Of a stretch of 64,000 bases of DNA, positions 11,063 to 21,423 are shown one piece after another (position 1 is the stretch's first letter; each line of letters begins with the position of its first letter). Origin of the DNA: Mycobacterium dioxanotrophicus (lineage in GTDB: Bacteria > Actinomycetota > Actinomycetes > Mycobacteriales > Mycobacteriaceae); NCBI RefSeq assembly GCF_002157835.1, contig NZ_CP020809.1:1922001-1986000 (forward strand), written 5' to 3'. The notes under the pieces are model-generated. The model was not told the DNA's origin. It made no database searches and worked only from the letters and a program-made list of their open reading frames with translations. The translations under genes were made by a program, and so were the position numbers.

Positions 11063-13024
11063 ATGTTCGAGACCTTGAACGCCCGGTTCGCGGGCCGCAC
11101 TGCCAGCCACAACCCGTGGAACGCGTTGTGGGCGATGATGGTCGGCTTCTTCATGATCCTGCTCGACGCCACCATCGTGGCCGTCGCCAATCCGACCATC
11201 ATGCAGCGGTTGGGCGCCGACTACGACGGCGTGATCTGGGTGACCAGCGCTTACCTGCTGGCCTATGCCGTGCCGTTGCTGGTGTCGGGCCGGCTCGGCG
11301 ACGTGTACGGGCCGAAGAACCTCTACCTCGCCGGGCTGGCGGTGTTCACCGCGGCGTCGCTGGCGTGTGGGCTGGCGGGCAGCATCGAGACCCTGATCGC
11401 CGCGCGCGTCGTGCAGGGGATCGGTGCGGCTTTGTTGACGCCGCAGACCCTCTCGACCATCACCCGGATCTTCCCGCCCGAGCGGCGAGGCGTCGCCATG
11501 AGTGTGTGGGGCGCCACCGCAGGTGTGGCCACGCTCGTCGGCCCGCTCGCGGGCGGCGTCCTGGTCGGTGGTCTGGGCTGGCAATGGATCTTCTTCGTCA
11601 ACGTGCCGATCGGGATCATCGGCTTCGGTCTGGCGGTTTGGCTGGTTCCCGTGTTGCCGACCGCGCCGCACCGGTTCGACCTGCTCGGTGTGGCGTTGTC
11701 CGCCATCGGCATGTTCCTCATCGTGTTCGCGCTGCAGGAAGGACACGCGCACCACTGGGCGTCGTGGGTGTGGGGGACGCTGGCCGCCGGGGTCTTGGTG
11801 ATGGTCGGATTTGTCTACTGGCAGTCGGTCAACACCGCCGAACCACTGATTCCTTTGCGCATCTTTGCTGACCGCGATTTCAGTCTGGCCAATATCGGAG
11901 TGGCCACCATCGGCTTCGCTGTGACGGCGATGATCCTGCCGCTGATGTTCTTTGCACAGTCGGTGTGCGGGCTGTCGCCGACCAGATCGGCACTGCTGGT
12001 CGCGCCGACGGCGATCGCCAGCGGTTCGCTGGCACCGCTGGTGGGCCGCATCGTGGACCGCTCACATCCGCGGCCGGTGGTCGGCTTCGGCTTCGCCGCC
12101 ATGGCCGTCGGTCTGACGTGGTTGTCGATCGAGATGACCCCTGTCACGCCGATCTGGCGGCTGGTGCTGCCCCAGGTGTTGATGGGCGTCGGGATGGCAT
12201 TCATCTGGTCGCCGCTGGCCGCGACCGCAACCCGCAATCTGTCGCCCAGCCTGGCCGGCGCCGGGTCGGGTGTGTACAACGCCACCCGGCAGGTCGGGTC
12301 GGTACTCGGCAGCGCCGGCATCGCGGCTTTCATGACGTGGGAGATCGGCAGGCAGATGCCGGGACCCGCGGTGGTCGAGCCGCGGGCCGAGACCGCCGCG
12401 ACGGTGCTGCCGGGATTCCTGCACGAGCCGTTCGCCACGGCCATGGCCCAGTCGATGCTGCTGCCGGCCTTCATTGCGCTCTTCGGTGTGGTCGCGGCGT
12501 TGTTCCTGCGCGGCTTCGGTGACCGTTCGGGTGTCGCCGAGGACAGCTATGCCGACGAGGTCGATGACGTCGACGACGTTGACGACCGCGACGAACCGAC
12601 CGAGGTGCTGCGCGTGGTGGGTCCTGTCAACCAATACCTGCCCGACTACCCGGACGACGACGAGTACATCGAGTACACCGTGCAGTGGGATGAGCCCGAG
12701 CCCGAGCCAGTGTCCGGCGCCGAGCCGGAGCCGGCACCGGATCCCGTCACGGAGCCGCTGAGCACCCAAGCGCCGCCCGCGGACGCTGCCGAGGACGAGG
12801 ACCCGTGGCAGGCGATACTGAACCGGCTCATGGCCGATATGCCGGCGAATTCGTCAGACGAGCTGATCGGTCACGCGCACAACGGCTTTCACGTTGATGC
12901 CGGGCAGCATTTCCGCCCGCTGAAGCCGCCGAGCGGGGAGCACCGCCGCGTCAACGGCAATCACTACGGCGGGGACCCCGACGACAACCCGTCCTACGGC
13001 AGGCATTCGCGCCCGGGGGATTAG
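11063..13024 (+). CDS. EmrB/QacA-type 14-helix MFS transporter with acidic C-terminal tail (Rv1250-like)
   Basis: A 653-residue DHA2-type efflux protein. The N-terminal 490 residues hold 14 predicted helices with the family marks [14 protein letters not shown] (helix 1, motif D1), [14 protein letters not shown] (motif A) and [17 protein letters not shown]. After the last helix there is an unusual cytosolic tail of roughly 150 residues: a run of Asp/Glu ([17 protein letters not shown]), then [18 protein letters not shown] and a His-containing end. The tail is longer than in Rv1250 (579 residues total). Position between the kgd region and the Rv1251c-like helicase matches Rv1250. Possible roles are drug, lipid or metabolite export; none can be proved from the sequence. 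Confidence 0.85.
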   Translation: MFETLNARFAGRTASHNPWNALWAMMVGFFMILLDATIVAVANPTIMQRLGADYDGVIWVTSAYLLAYAVPLLVSGRLGDVYGPKNLYLAGLAVFTAASLACGLAGSIETLIAARVVQGIGAALLTPQTLSTITRIFPPERRGVAMSVWGATAGVATLVGPLAGGVLVGGLGWQWIFFVNVPIGIIGFGLAVWLVPVLPTAPHRFDLLGVALSAIGMFLIVFALQEGHAHHWASWVWGTLAAGVLVMVGFVYWQSVNTAEPLIPLRIFADRDFSLANIGVATIGFAVTAMILPLMFFAQSVCGLSPTRSALLVAPTAIASGSLAPLVGRIVDRSHPRPVVGFGFAAMAVGLTWLSIEMTPVTPIWRLVLPQVLMGVGMAFIWSPLAATATRNLSPSLAGAGSGVYNATRQVGSVLGSAGIAAFMTWEIGRQMPGPAVVEPRAETAATVLPGFLHEPFATAMAQSMLLPAFIALFGVVAALFLRGFGDRSGVAEDSYADEVDDVDDVDDRDEPTEVLRVVGPVNQYLPDYPDDDEYIEYTVQWDEPEPEPVSGAEPEPAPDPVTEPLSTQAPPADAAEDEDPWQAILNRLMADMPANSSDELIGHAHNGFHVDAGQHFRPLKPPSGEHRRVNGNHYGGDPDDNPSYGRHSRPGD

Positions 13025-13036
13025 CGCAGCAGCCGG

Positions 13037-13456
13037 TCAGTGCGCTGCGTTGTAGGCATCCATGATGGACGCCGGAATGCGGCCGCGCCGGGAGACGTTA
13101 TGGCCGTTGGCCACAGCCCATTCGCGTATCGCCCGAATTTTCTCGGGGCCCGAGGGTGCGGCCGCGGTGGCTTTACGTGACGCGGCTTTACGCTGCGGAG
13201 TTGCTTTGGGCTTGGCCGACTGTCGCGGTTCCGGCCGGGCTTTCTTGCGTGCGGCCCGGGCGTCGCGGGTCTGCGCTTTCTTGGCGGCGGTGATGTAACG
13301 AGCCATGTCCTTGTCGAACTGGGCGCCGTTCTTGGTGGTCAAGACGAGCGAGTAGTCCTGCCCGCGATAAGAAAACTCAACCGTGTCAACAACGTCTGCG
13401 TCGATCTCCACCCCATCGAGGTCGTCGACGTACTCGATTGTCACTATCTTGCCCAC
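13037..13456 (-). CDS. Lsr2 paralogue (H-NS-like nucleoid protein)
   Basis: A 139-residue homologue of Lsr2, the mycobacterial xenogeneic silencer that bridges AT-rich DNA. Residues 1-60 match the dimerisation half ([34 protein letters not shown]), residues 65-105 are a long basic Lys/Arg/Ala linker, and the C-terminal DNA-binding helices end in [22 protein letters not shown] with the AT-hook-like RGR. It is not the main lsr2, which sits in another locus in mycobacteria and has a shorter Gly/Arg linker. The GTG start lies 13 bases inside the end of the upstream helicase gene, with GAAGGA six bases before it, so translation is probably coupled to that gene. Confidence 0.9.
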   Translation of the reverse strand: MGKIVTIEYVDDLDGVEIDADVVDTVEFSYRGQDYSLVLTTKNGAQFDKDMARYITAAKKAQTRDARAARKKARPEPRQSAKPKATPQRKAASRKATAAAPSGPEKIRAIREWAVANGHNVSRRGRIPASIMDAYNAAH

Positions 13457-16400
13457 GCAGATTCCTTCGGGTCGGTGAATGCTTTTGTTCCGAGAGTACC
13501 GAGCCCTAGAAATGCGCCCAATTCGACGACGCCTGCCGGAGTGGCGGGTAGGTAATCGGTGAGTGCCGCCGAACGCACGATGACGGCGGCGTATTTGGCC
13601 CGGCTCACCGCCACGTTGAGGCGATTCCGGTTGAGTAGGAACGAGATTCCACGCGGTACGTCATCGATCGACGACGCCACCATGGAGATGAATACCACCG
13701 GTGCCTGCTGACCCTGAAATTTGTCCACCGTGCCCGCCCGAACCTCGGTGAGCCCGGCGGCGTCGAGTCGCTGGCGCAGCATCACCACCTGCGCGTTGTA
13801 CGGCGTCACGACCAGCACCTGCTCCTGGGTCAATGGCCCGCTGCCGTTCTCGTCGGTCCATGCCGACCCGAGCAGCCGGGAGATCTCGGCCACGATGGCG
13901 TCGGCCTCCTCGGGACTGTCGGTGGCGTTGCCGTCGTGCTCGAGAGTCAGCAGCCGTACCCCGGGCTCGTAGCCGTCGAGGCTGCGCGCGGCGGTGATCG
14001 CATCCACCGAATGCAACCGGCCGTCATAGGACAAGCGCGACACCGCCGCACACACCGCGGGATGCATGCGGTAGGAGCGGTCCAGGAAGTAGCCGAGCTC
14101 GGCCGGCAAGGTGTGGTGATCGCCGACCAGCCAGCCCAGCGCCGAGGTGTCGACCGGTTCGGGGTGGGTGCCCGCGCTGACCTGCGGCAGCTGTTGCGGA
14201 TCGCCCAGCAGCAGCAGATTGGCCGCAGCAGGCGCCACGGCGATGGTGTTGGCCAAGCTGTACTGCCCGGCCTCTTCGACGACCAGCAGGTCCAGACTTC
14301 CCGGCGGCACCCGCGTCGCATTGGCGAAATCCCATGCCGTGCCGCCGATCACGCAGCCCTCATGCTCGGAGATGAACGCCGGATAGTCCTTTTCGTCGAG
14401 CTCTGTCCAACATGGATTCTCGTTGCGGCCCTTTTTGGCGACCCGGGCCGCATCCACGCCGGCCTTGACGATATCGCGAAACAGATTCTCCACCACCGCG
14501 TGCGCCTGTGCCACCACGCCGATGCGCCAGTGATGGTGGTTGACCAGCTTGGCGATCACCGCCGCCGCGGTATAGGTCTTGCCGGTTCCGGGTGGGCCGT
14601 GCACGGCCAGGTATGACGAGTCCAGATCCAGTAGCGCTGCGGTGATCTGCTCCTCGACCGGCCGGTCATCGTGGGGCAGGGCGGTGCCGCTGCGGGTGCG
14701 GGGCGGCCGGCGCAGCAGCACGTCGACGACGCCGGTCGCAGGCAAGCGGGGCAGGCTCGCCGCGATCTGGGCTGCCGTCGCCTCGATCGATTCGCGCAGA
14801 GCCGTGGTCCGGATCGGCGGCCCCGGCGTCAACGCGAACGGGGTCTGATCGAACACCGTGCCGCCCTTGGGTTCTCGCTCCGTGACCAGGACTTCGGTCG
14901 GGGCGGCGGGATCGTCGCACTGGAGCACCTGCACCGATCCGAACGCGCGACGCTGCGGATCGTCCGTGAGGCCGTCGGGGGCAGGGGGATCGTAGAGCGC
15001 GTACATCTCCCGGCTCAGCTCGCCGTTGGCCAGCATGCCGCGCAGCAGCACCTGCCGCTGCGGTTTACGGGCCCGCGGCGGGGTGTGCCAGTCCGTGACG
15101 ACGGTCGCCTGCTCGGATACGAAAACTCCTGCGCTGTCGGCCCATTCGTCGACAGGGTGGTTGAGCCGGTCAAAATGCCCCCACCAGTACGGCTTGTCCT
15201 CGCGACGGTGGTAGCCGCGGGCGGCCGAGATCATCGCCACCGCCTGCTGTTCGGGTTTTCGTTCGGCGTCGCCGACGAAGCGTCTCAGGGTGCGGGCCAG
15301 CTGGTCTTCCGGCTCGGTCGGCCCGCCATCGGTCACAGGTTGGGCGCCCAGCGGCGGCACGCTCGACTCGATGGCCCGGTTGATCAGCCAGTCGCGGAGC
15401 TTGCGCGTGGACGTGCAGTCGTAGCGGTTGTAGTCCTCGATCTCCTTGAGGACGACGGTGGCGTCATCGTGGCGTCCCTCGGCCCGCAGCGCGCAGTATT
15501 TCGCGTACTGGGTGATCGAGTCGGTGGCGGTGGTGACGTCCCCGCTGCGCAGCTGCGACCCCATGTACAGCGGCTCAAGCGATTTGAGGCTGTAATTCTT
15601 GGTCCCGATGCGAATACTCTTGCGCACCAACGGATAGAGGTCGACCAGGATGCCGTTGCGCAGCAGTTCGTCGACGGCGTCCTCACCCTCGCCGTAGCGC
15701 CCGGCCAACCGCAGCAGTGCGGTCTTCTCGTAGGCCGCGTAGTGGTAGATGTGCATGTTCGGATAGCGCTTGCGCCGTTGCCGGACCAATTTCAGGAAGT
15801 CGCGCAGGGCCTGGCGTTCCTCGGCGCGGTCATGCGCCCACAGCGGGTGAAAATCCTCGGCCTTGGTGCCGAGCACTCCGAACATGTACTCCAGACCCCA
15901 CTGTCTGCCGTCGTCGGTCCACAGCGGGTCACCCTCGAAGTCGAAGAACAGATCGCCCTTGTCCGGGTCGGGCAGTTGCATGAGCGGCTGAGCGTCGACC
16001 ACCTGGAACGGCGGCTTGCCGTCGACCTGGTCCGCGCGCTGCAACCGCGCCTGCGCGGTCAGGTTGGCCAAGATGCGGGGGTGCAGACCGTCGACGGGGC
16101 CCTCGTGGCGGGTTAGCTCGGTGACCGTGCTGACCCCGGCGTCGATCAGCCGGGCCCGCTGGGTCACCCGCATGCCTGCGACCAGCAGCAGATCGTCGTG
16201 GGCACTGACCTGCGCGGCGCACTCCGGGCAGCGGAAGCACGCCCGCACATCGTCGGCCCAGCTGACGGGCTTCCCCGCGGCCAGGTGCTCGTCGAGCAGC
16301 CGCTGCAGAGCGTCGCGGCGGGGCCCGTACACGCCGAGCAGCTCGTCGACCGGGTACGACGCCACCGCGCCGTCACCCAACACCAACTCGACCTCGTCGG

Positions 16401-16878
16401 CCACGGGCACGCCCGCGGCGCTCAGCGTCTGGTTGTACGCCGCGAGTTGCAGCAGCGCTTCCACCTTCACCGAGCGGGCCAGCTTGGTGTCCCGGAGCCG
16501 GTAGCGCTCCCCGTCGAACATCAGAAAGTCGGCGAACCCCGCGAACCGGCCGTCGAACATCGCCGCCTGATAGATCACCGGCGCGCGGCTTCGCACGGCG
16601 TCCAGGGTCTGCTCGGCAGCGGCGGTCAGCCCGGCGACGGTGTAGGCGGGCCGGCCGATGACCGTCACCGACGTGTCGGAGCGCAGTTCGTCGAGGTGGC
16701 GCTGTTCGTGCTCATCGCCGAGTTGGGCGGTGCGGGCAAGCAATTCATCATCACCGGTAGGCGCGGGACCCCAACCGAGGCGGGCGTCGAACGAACGCAG
16801 CAACGCGTATTCGCAGCGGGCCGCGGCGGCGAGGTCCGAGGCGCTGTAGATGACCACGCGGTCCTCGGTGACGAACAC
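13444..16878 (-). CDS. RecB-like nuclease fused to SF1 helicase (TM0106 family, Rv1251c-like)
   Basis: A 1144-residue fusion. The N-terminal third resembles the PD-(D/E)XK exonuclease of the TM0106/RecB family: [10 protein letters not shown] then RDTKLA near residues 115-135 would give the Asp and Asp-x-Lys catalytic residues, and a Cys cluster CFRCPEC near residue 215 may hold an Fe-S or zinc site as in Cas4 and AddB. A segment near residue 309 ([12 protein letters not shown]) is RNase H-like. The C-terminal half is an Upf1/Dna2-type SF1 helicase with Walker A GPPGTGKT near 763, VVEEAGQ near 867, and the late motifs DKFQGQQ and NVAVSRAK. Rv1251c is of similar size. Likely a DNA-processing or defence enzyme; it precedes and overlaps an Lsr2 paralogue. 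Confidence 0.88.
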   Translation of the reverse strand: MFVTEDRVVIYSASDLAAAARCEYALLRSFDARLGWGPAPTGDDELLARTAQLGDEHEQRHLDELRSDTSVTVIGRPAYTVAGLTAAAEQTLDAVRSRAPVIYQAAMFDGRFAGFADFLMFDGERYRLRDTKLARSVKVEALLQLAAYNQTLSAAGVPVADEVELVLGDGAVASYPVDELLGVYGPRRDALQRLLDEHLAAGKPVSWADDVRACFRCPECAAQVSAHDDLLLVAGMRVTQRARLIDAGVSTVTELTRHEGPVDGLHPRILANLTAQARLQRADQVDGKPPFQVVDAQPLMQLPDPDKGDLFFDFEGDPLWTDDGRQWGLEYMFGVLGTKAEDFHPLWAHDRAEERQALRDFLKLVRQRRKRYPNMHIYHYAAYEKTALLRLAGRYGEGEDAVDELLRNGILVDLYPLVRKSIRIGTKNYSLKSLEPLYMGSQLRSGDVTTATDSITQYAKYCALRAEGRHDDATVVLKEIEDYNRYDCTSTRKLRDWLINRAIESSVPPLGAQPVTDGGPTEPEDQLARTLRRFVGDAERKPEQQAVAMISAARGYHRREDKPYWWGHFDRLNHPVDEWADSAGVFVSEQATVVTDWHTPPRARKPQRQVLLRGMLANGELSREMYALYDPPAPDGLTDDPQRRAFGSVQVLQCDDPAAPTEVLVTEREPKGGTVFDQTPFALTPGPPIRTTALRESIEATAAQIAASLPRLPATGVVDVLLRRPPRTRSGTALPHDDRPVEEQITAALLDLDSSYLAVHGPPGTGKTYTAAAVIAKLVNHHHWRIGVVAQAHAVVENLFRDIVKAGVDAARVAKKGRNENPCWTELDEKDYPAFISEHEGCVIGGTAWDFANATRVPPGSLDLLVVEEAGQYSLANTIAVAPAAANLLLLGDPQQLPQVSAGTHPEPVDTSALGWLVGDHHTLPAELGYFLDRSYRMHPAVCAAVSRLSYDGRLHSVDAITAARSLDGYEPGVRLLTLEHDGNATDSPEEADAIVAEISRLLGSAWTDENGSGPLTQEQVLVVTPYNAQVVMLRQRLDAAGLTEVRAGTVDKFQGQQAPVVFISMVASSIDDVPRGISFLLNRNRLNVAVSRAKYAAVIVRSAALTDYLPATPAGVVELGAFLGLGTLGTKAFTDPKESAWAR

Positions 16879-16884
16879 GTTGTC

Positions 16885-16890
16885 ACTGTA
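16885..16890 (-). promoter_or_regulatory. Candidate -10 box giving a leaderless helicase mRNA
   Basis: TACAGT on the minus strand fits the mycobacterial TAnnnT -10 consensus and ends six bases before the GTG start at 16878. No ribosome site lies between, so a leaderless transcript is plausible. No good -35 is seen. This would give the nuclease-helicase and Lsr2 pair a promoter separate from the upstream gene. Confidence 0.45.
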
Positions 16891-16937
16891 GGTGAGTGGC
16901 CCGACAGTGGCGGCCCGCGAAACAGCGTTGAGGGTCG

Positions 16938-17807
16938 TTACGCCGCCATCTTTGCGACCATGCCTTCACGCTCGCGTCGATTCCAAGCTTCGCGCACCCG
17001 ATCGAGGATGTCGCGGGGACGGTCCTCCTTGATCACCCGGATGTGCAGCCAACCTTGGCGGCGTACCTTCCGTATGCGCTTTTGGTCCCACACATACCGG
17101 CTCCGGTCGGCTTGATGCTGCTCACCGTCGTACTCGAGCCCGATCATCATGTCCTCCCAGCCCATGTCGAGGTATGCGAATGGGAACCCATCGGGTTCGA
17201 GCACAGGAATCTGGGTCCGTGGCCGCGGATATCCGGCGTCGATCACCAGCAGTCGGAGCCACGTTTCCTTCGGAGATTGGGCACCGGCGTCCATCAGGTC
17301 GAGCGCTTCCCGCGCCCGGCCTACTCCCCGCGCACCCCGATAGCGCTCGATGTGTGGTTGCACGTGTTCAGAAGCCAGACCGGTGGCTCGTGCCAGCGCG
17401 TCGAGATGCGCCACCGCGGCTCCCCGTGGCAGATATCGGCCGACGTCCAGTGCTGTTCGCGGGATCGTGGTGACTGCCATCCCGTTGATCGCGGCCACCT
17501 CGTCGTCGGCGAATCGGTCGTTGTGCGTCACGATGCCATGCGGCGGTCGGTTGTTGCGCCAGATGAGTTCGACGGGAGAGTCCTCGTCGACATACTCGGC
17601 GCCGTGTAGCGCCGCCGCAGCCCGACCGGTGATCACGGCCCGCTGCCCCGACCACAACCAGGCGCCGACCGTATTGGCGTACAGCGATGGTTCGGCGATC
17701 CGCGGTTGGTAAATGTCGGGAAATATCGACCGATATGCAGCCCGCAGGCGGCCCCTCGTCAGTTCACCTCGCGCTACCGCCTCACTGCCTACGAATATCG
17801 TCCCCAT
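16938..17807 (-). CDS. AbiEi/DUF559-like protein with Vsr-type endonuclease fold
   Basis: A 289-residue protein of a family frequent in actinobacteria. The N-terminal half (GELTRGRLRAAYRSIFPDIYQP, then VITGRAAAALHG) resembles the winged-helix part of AbiEi-type antitoxins. The C-terminal half resembles DUF559, an endonuclease-like fold related to Vsr, with SPKETWLRLLVIDAG, DMGWEDMMIGLEYDGEQHQ and a conserved RIRKVRRQGWLHIRV strand; the Asp and Glu of EYDGEQH could bind metal. I start at ATG 17807, because the 13 codons before it begin with TTG and have no ribosome site. It lies 59 bp upstream of the nuclease-helicase gene on the same strand. Function, toxin-antitoxin or nuclease, is unproven. 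Confidence 0.7.
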   Translation of the reverse strand: MGTIFVGSEAVARGELTRGRLRAAYRSIFPDIYQPRIAEPSLYANTVGAWLWSGQRAVITGRAAAALHGAEYVDEDSPVELIWRNNRPPHGIVTHNDRFADDEVAAINGMAVTTIPRTALDVGRYLPRGAAVAHLDALARATGLASEHVQPHIERYRGARGVGRAREALDLMDAGAQSPKETWLRLLVIDAGYPRPRTQIPVLEPDGFPFAYLDMGWEDMMIGLEYDGEQHQADRSRYVWDQKRIRKVRRQGWLHIRVIKEDRPRDILDRVREAWNRREREGMVAKMAA

Positions 17808-17924
17808 AGCGGGATCGTGGTCGGGTGGTCCGACAAGCCGCGCCAAAATGAAGCCATGGCTGCGCAGTTGTGGATTTAACGACCACCAAGGCTGTTTCGC
17901 GAAGAGTGGCGGTGTGCGAACAGC

Positions 17925-18464
17925 TCAGGTATTGCCCATCAGCTCGACGCCGTTGCCGTTCCACCGGAACTTCACGACGCTGGCCAGGCCGTGATAACCC
18001 CCGGAGTACTGCAGGGCGACGGTGTCGCCGGTGCTGACGGTCTTGTCGATGCCGTTGAACCCGTAGGTGTCGGGCACCCCGGTGGGGATGAACTTGCCGA
18101 GGTGGAACAGCACCGCGCGGGTGTTCGGGTTCGGGGCGTTGGTGTTGGCCCGCACGATGATGGCCGACAACTGCGCGCACTCGTTGTAATTGCCGGCCAG
18201 CGGCTCCGGGCTCCAGGCCTGATTGCTGCGCGGATCGCGGGGGAGCTCGGAGACCGCACGGGCGATCTCGGGGGCGGCCAGATTCACCGCGCACGGATCC
18301 GGCTCTGCTGACGTCGGCTTCGGCGGTGCCGCTGCTGTCGCGGCCGACGTGGCCGTCGGGGCCGGATTGGCCGTCGGTTCCGGCGTTTTGGAGACGGTGG
18401 AATCCCCCGAACCGCATCCCGCCACCACGAGCACAGCCGCCGAGATCATCAAGATCTCTTTCAC
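17925..18464 (-). CDS. lprE: LprE-like lipoprotein
   Basis: A 179-residue exported lipoprotein. The signal peptide (KEILMISAAVLVVAGCG) ends in a lipobox with Cys at about residue 17, followed by a Thr/Pro/Ala-rich spacer of about 40 residues and a globular domain with two Cys that may pair (DPCAVNLA and NYNECAQL). I start at GTG 18464; the longer frame to 18533 adds a non-signal sequence. TAGGTT eight bases upstream fits a -10 box for a leaderless mRNA. In M. tuberculosis lprE (Rv1252c) holds the same place, between the helicase and deaD and divergent from deaD. The biochemical role is unknown. Confidence 0.8.
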   Translation of the reverse strand: MKEILMISAAVLVVAGCGSGDSTVSKTPEPTANPAPTATSAATAAAPPKPTSAEPDPCAVNLAAPEIARAVSELPRDPRSNQAWSPEPLAGNYNECAQLSAIIVRANTNAPNPNTRAVLFHLGKFIPTGVPDTYGFNGIDKTVSTGDTVALQYSGGYHGLASVVKFRWNGNGVELMGNT

Positions 18465-18547
18465 AGTTGGGCAACCTACCCTGATCGTTGCGGCGGATCG
18501 GGCAGGCGCGGCGGCTTGTCCGCCAACTGGCACTAGACTCTGTCCCG

Positions 18548-20263
18548 ATGACCTCGACAGATTCGGATACCGGAGACGCCGATCCGACGTTTGCCGACCT
18601 GCAGATTCACCCCTCGGTGCTGCAGGCCGTCGCCGACGTCGGCTACGAGTCGCCCTCTGCGATCCAGGCCGCCACTATTCCACCGATGCTGGCCGGCTCC
18701 GACGTCGTCGGCCTGGCACAGACGGGCACGGGTAAGACCGCTGCCTTCGCCATCCCCATCCTGTCCAAGATCGACACCTCGAGCAGGGCCACCCAGGCCC
18801 TGGTGCTGGCGCCGACACGCGAACTCGCTTTGCAGGTGGCCGAGGCGTTCGGTCGCTACGGCGCGCATCTGCCCGAGATCAATGTGCTGGCCATTTACGG
18901 TGGCTCGTCGTACGGGCCGCAGCTCGCCGGGCTCAAGCGCGGCGCGCAGGTGGTCGTCGGCACTCCCGGCCGGGTGATCGATCACCTGGAGAAGGGCAGG
19001 CTGGACCTGTCCCGCCTGGATTACCTCGTGCTCGACGAGGCCGACGAGATGCTGCAGATGGGCTTCGCCGAGGATGTCGAACGCATCCTGGCCGACACGC
19101 CCGAGTACAAGCAGGTCGCGTTGTTCTCGGCGACCATGCCCCCGGCCATCCGCAAGATCACCAGCAAGTACCTGCACGATCCGGTCGAGGTCACGGTCAA
19201 GGCGAAAACCGCGACGGCCGAGAACATCTCGCAGCGCTTCATCCAGGTGGCAGGCCCGCGCAAGCTCGATGCGCTCACCCGCGTGCTCGAAGTCGAACCG
19301 TTCGACGCGATGATCGTGTTCGTCCGCACCAAGCAGGCCACCGAGGAGGTCGCCGAGCGGCTCAAGGCGCGTGGTTTCTCGGCGGCCGCCATCAACGGCG
19401 ACATCGCGCAGGCTCAGCGGGAACGCACCATCGCCGCGCTCAAGGACGGCAAGCTCGACATCCTGATCGCGACGGACGTCGCCGCTCGCGGGCTGGACGT
19501 GGAGCGCATCAGCCACGTCGTCAACTACGACATCCCGCATGACGTCGAGTCCTATGTGCACCGGATCGGCCGCACCGGGCGGGCCGGACGTTCGGGTGCG
19601 GCGCTGCTGTTCGTGACGCCGCGCGAACGGCATCTGCTCAAGTCGATCGAGAAGCACACCCGGTCCAAACTGGTCGAATCCGAGCTGCCCAGCGTCGACG
19701 ACGTCAACGCGCAGCGGGTCGCGAAATTCCGGGATTCCATCACCGATGGTCTCAGCGCGCCGGGTATCGAGCTGTTCCGGCGGCTGATCGAGGACTACGA
19801 GCGCGACAACAACGTGCCGCTCGCCGACATCGCCGCGGCGCTGGCGCTGCAATCCCGCGACGGCGAGGCGTTCCTGATGGTCGAACCGCCACCGGAGAAG
19901 CGCCGCGAGCGTGCCGAGCGGCCGACGCGGGAAGATGGACCGCCCCGCAAACGGCATGAGACCCGAAGCGACCTGGCGACCTACCGCATCGCGGTCGGCA
20001 AGCGCCACAAGGTCGCGCCCGGGGCCATCGTCGGCGCCATCGCCAACGAAGGTGGTCTGCACCGCAGCGACTTCGGTCACATCTCGATCCGGGTCGACCA
20101 CTCGCTCGTCGAGCTGCCCGCCAAGCTGCCCCGAAGCGTGTTCAAAGCTCTTGAGAACACCCGTATTCAGGGCGTGCTGATCGACCTTCAGCCGGACCGT
20201 CCCCAGCGCCGGGACCGCGACCACCAAGGTGGTGCATCCAAACCCCACCGGAAGGCCAAGTGA
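18548..20263 (+). CDS. deaD: DEAD-box RNA helicase DeaD/CsdA
   Basis: A 571-residue ATP-dependent RNA helicase, probably acting in cold-shock ribosome assembly and RNA turnover. The motifs run in order: Q motif (GYESPSAIQAATIPPML), Walker A AQTGTGKT, PTRELA, GTPGRVIDHL, DEAD (VLDEADEML), SAT, then VFVRTK, ATDVAARGLDVE and HRIGRTGRAGRSG. After the core comes a DbpA-type RNA-binding domain (TYRIAVGKRHKVAPGAIVGAIANEGGL) and a basic tail. ATG 18548 is chosen, with TAGACT eight bases upstream as a likely -10. The longer frame to 18488 lacks support. Its stop overlaps the GTG of the acyltransferase (GTGA), so the two are coupled. Confidence 0.95.
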   Translation: MTSTDSDTGDADPTFADLQIHPSVLQAVADVGYESPSAIQAATIPPMLAGSDVVGLAQTGTGKTAAFAIPILSKIDTSSRATQALVLAPTRELALQVAEAFGRYGAHLPEINVLAIYGGSSYGPQLAGLKRGAQVVVGTPGRVIDHLEKGRLDLSRLDYLVLDEADEMLQMGFAEDVERILADTPEYKQVALFSATMPPAIRKITSKYLHDPVEVTVKAKTATAENISQRFIQVAGPRKLDALTRVLEVEPFDAMIVFVRTKQATEEVAERLKARGFSAAAINGDIAQAQRERTIAALKDGKLDILIATDVAARGLDVERISHVVNYDIPHDVESYVHRIGRTGRAGRSGAALLFVTPRERHLLKSIEKHTRSKLVESELPSVDDVNAQRVAKFRDSITDGLSAPGIELFRRLIEDYERDNNVPLADIAAALALQSRDGEAFLMVEPPPEKRRERAERPTREDGPPRKRHETRSDLATYRIAVGKRHKVAPGAIVGAIANEGGLHRSDFGHISIRVDHSLVELPAKLPRSVFKALENTRIQGVLIDLQPDRPQRRDRDHQGGASKPHRKAK

Positions 20264-21408
20264 CGCTGTCCAAGGGCGTCAAGGGGCTACCCGACCAGGG
20301 TGGGCTGGAATCGGTTTCCACCACCGACCGCGTGGCCTCGCTGACCGGGATCCGGGCTGTCGCCGCGATGCTGGTGGTGCTCACCCACGCGGCGTACACC
20401 ACGGGCAAGTACGGGCAGGGCTATCTGGGGCTGGTGTACTCGCGGGCGGAGATCGGGGTGCCGATCTTCTTTGTACTGAGTGGTTTTCTGTTGTTCCGGC
20501 CGTGGGTGAAGGCGGCCGCAACCGACGGCGAGTGGCCGTCCGTGCGGCGCTACGCCTGGCACCGGGTGCGACGCATCATGCCCGCGTATGTCGTCACGGT
20601 GCTCATCGCCTACTTCCTCTACCACTTCCGCACGGCCGGGCCGAATCCCGGCCACACCTGGTACGGGTTGTTCCGCAACCTGACCCTGACCCAGATCTAC
20701 ACCGACAACTATCTGTTCGCGTTCCTGCATCAGGGCTTGACGCAGATGTGGAGCCTGGCCGTGGAGGCCGCGTTCTATGTGGCGCTGCCGCTGCTGGCCT
20801 ACCTGCTGCTGGTGGTGCTGTGTCGGCGCCGCTGGCGGCCAGGTCTGCTGCTGGCGGGCCTGGCCGTGCTGGCGGCGGTGTCGCCGGTATGGCTGACCAT
20901 CGTGCACCGCACCACGGGATTGCCCGACGGCGCGCGGCTGTGGTTGCCGACGTATCTGGCGTGGTTCGTGGCGGGCATGGTGCTGACGGTGCTGATGCAG
21001 CTGAAGGTGCGGGCGTACGCCATGGCATGCCTGCCGGTGGCGGTGGTCAGTTACTTCATCGTGTCGACGCCGCTCGGCGGTGCGCCGACGACGTCCCCGG
21101 CCGGGCTGGGCGAGGCGCTGGCGAAGACCGTGTTCTATGCCGTGATCGCGGCGCTGATGGTCGCCCCACCGGCGTTGGCGGACCGGGGTTGGTACGTGCG
21201 GTTGCTGGCCAGCCGACCGATGGTGTTTCTCGGCGAGATCTCCTATGAGATCTTCCTGATCCATCTGATCATCATGGAATTGGTCATGGTCGAGGTGCTG
21301 CAGGATCCGGTGTACACGGGTTCGATGGTCAACCTGTTCGTGGTCACCATGCTCTTCACCGTCCCCGCCGCCTGGCTGCTGCACCGGTTCACCCGCGTCG
21401 GAAATTAG
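20260..21408 (+). CDS. Acyltransferase 3 family membrane protein (Rv1254-like)
   Basis: A 382-residue integral membrane O-acyltransferase of the family that transfers acyl groups to sugars or glycolipids (OafA/NodX type). About ten hydrophobic helices are visible. The family marks are RVASLTGIRAVAAMLVVLTHA near residue 24, with the conserved Arg and His, and VPIFFVLSGFLLFRPW around residue 68; a later helix has MWSLAVEAAFYVALPLLA. The GTG start overlaps the deaD stop by 4 bases, so it is translated from the deaD mRNA, an odd pairing of RNA helicase and envelope enzyme that also exists as Rv1253-Rv1254. The acceptor molecule is unknown. Confidence 0.87.
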   Translation: MTLSKGVKGLPDQGGLESVSTTDRVASLTGIRAVAAMLVVLTHAAYTTGKYGQGYLGLVYSRAEIGVPIFFVLSGFLLFRPWVKAAATDGEWPSVRRYAWHRVRRIMPAYVVTVLIAYFLYHFRTAGPNPGHTWYGLFRNLTLTQIYTDNYLFAFLHQGLTQMWSLAVEAAFYVALPLLAYLLLVVLCRRRWRPGLLLAGLAVLAAVSPVWLTIVHRTTGLPDGARLWLPTYLAWFVAGMVLTVLMQLKVRAYAMACLPVAVVSYFIVSTPLGGAPTTSPAGLGEALAKTVFYAVIAALMVAPPALADRGWYVRLLASRPMVFLGEISYEIFLIHLIIMELVMVEVLQDPVYTGSMVNLFVVTMLFTVPAAWLLHRFTRVGN

Positions 21409-21423
21409 GTTATGCTTACCTTA
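21405..21423 (+). promoter_or_regulatory. IdeR (DtxR-type) iron box with overlapping -10
   Basis: TTAGGTTATGCTTACCTTA matches the 19-bp mycobacterial iron-box consensus TTAGGTTAGGCTAACCTAA at 16 positions. It spans the acyltransferase stop codon and ends on the A of the next ATG. TATGCT (21411-21416) inside it fits a -10 box, six bases before the ATG, so the transcript is probably leaderless and blocked by iron-loaded IdeR. Binding is inferred. Confidence 0.75.
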
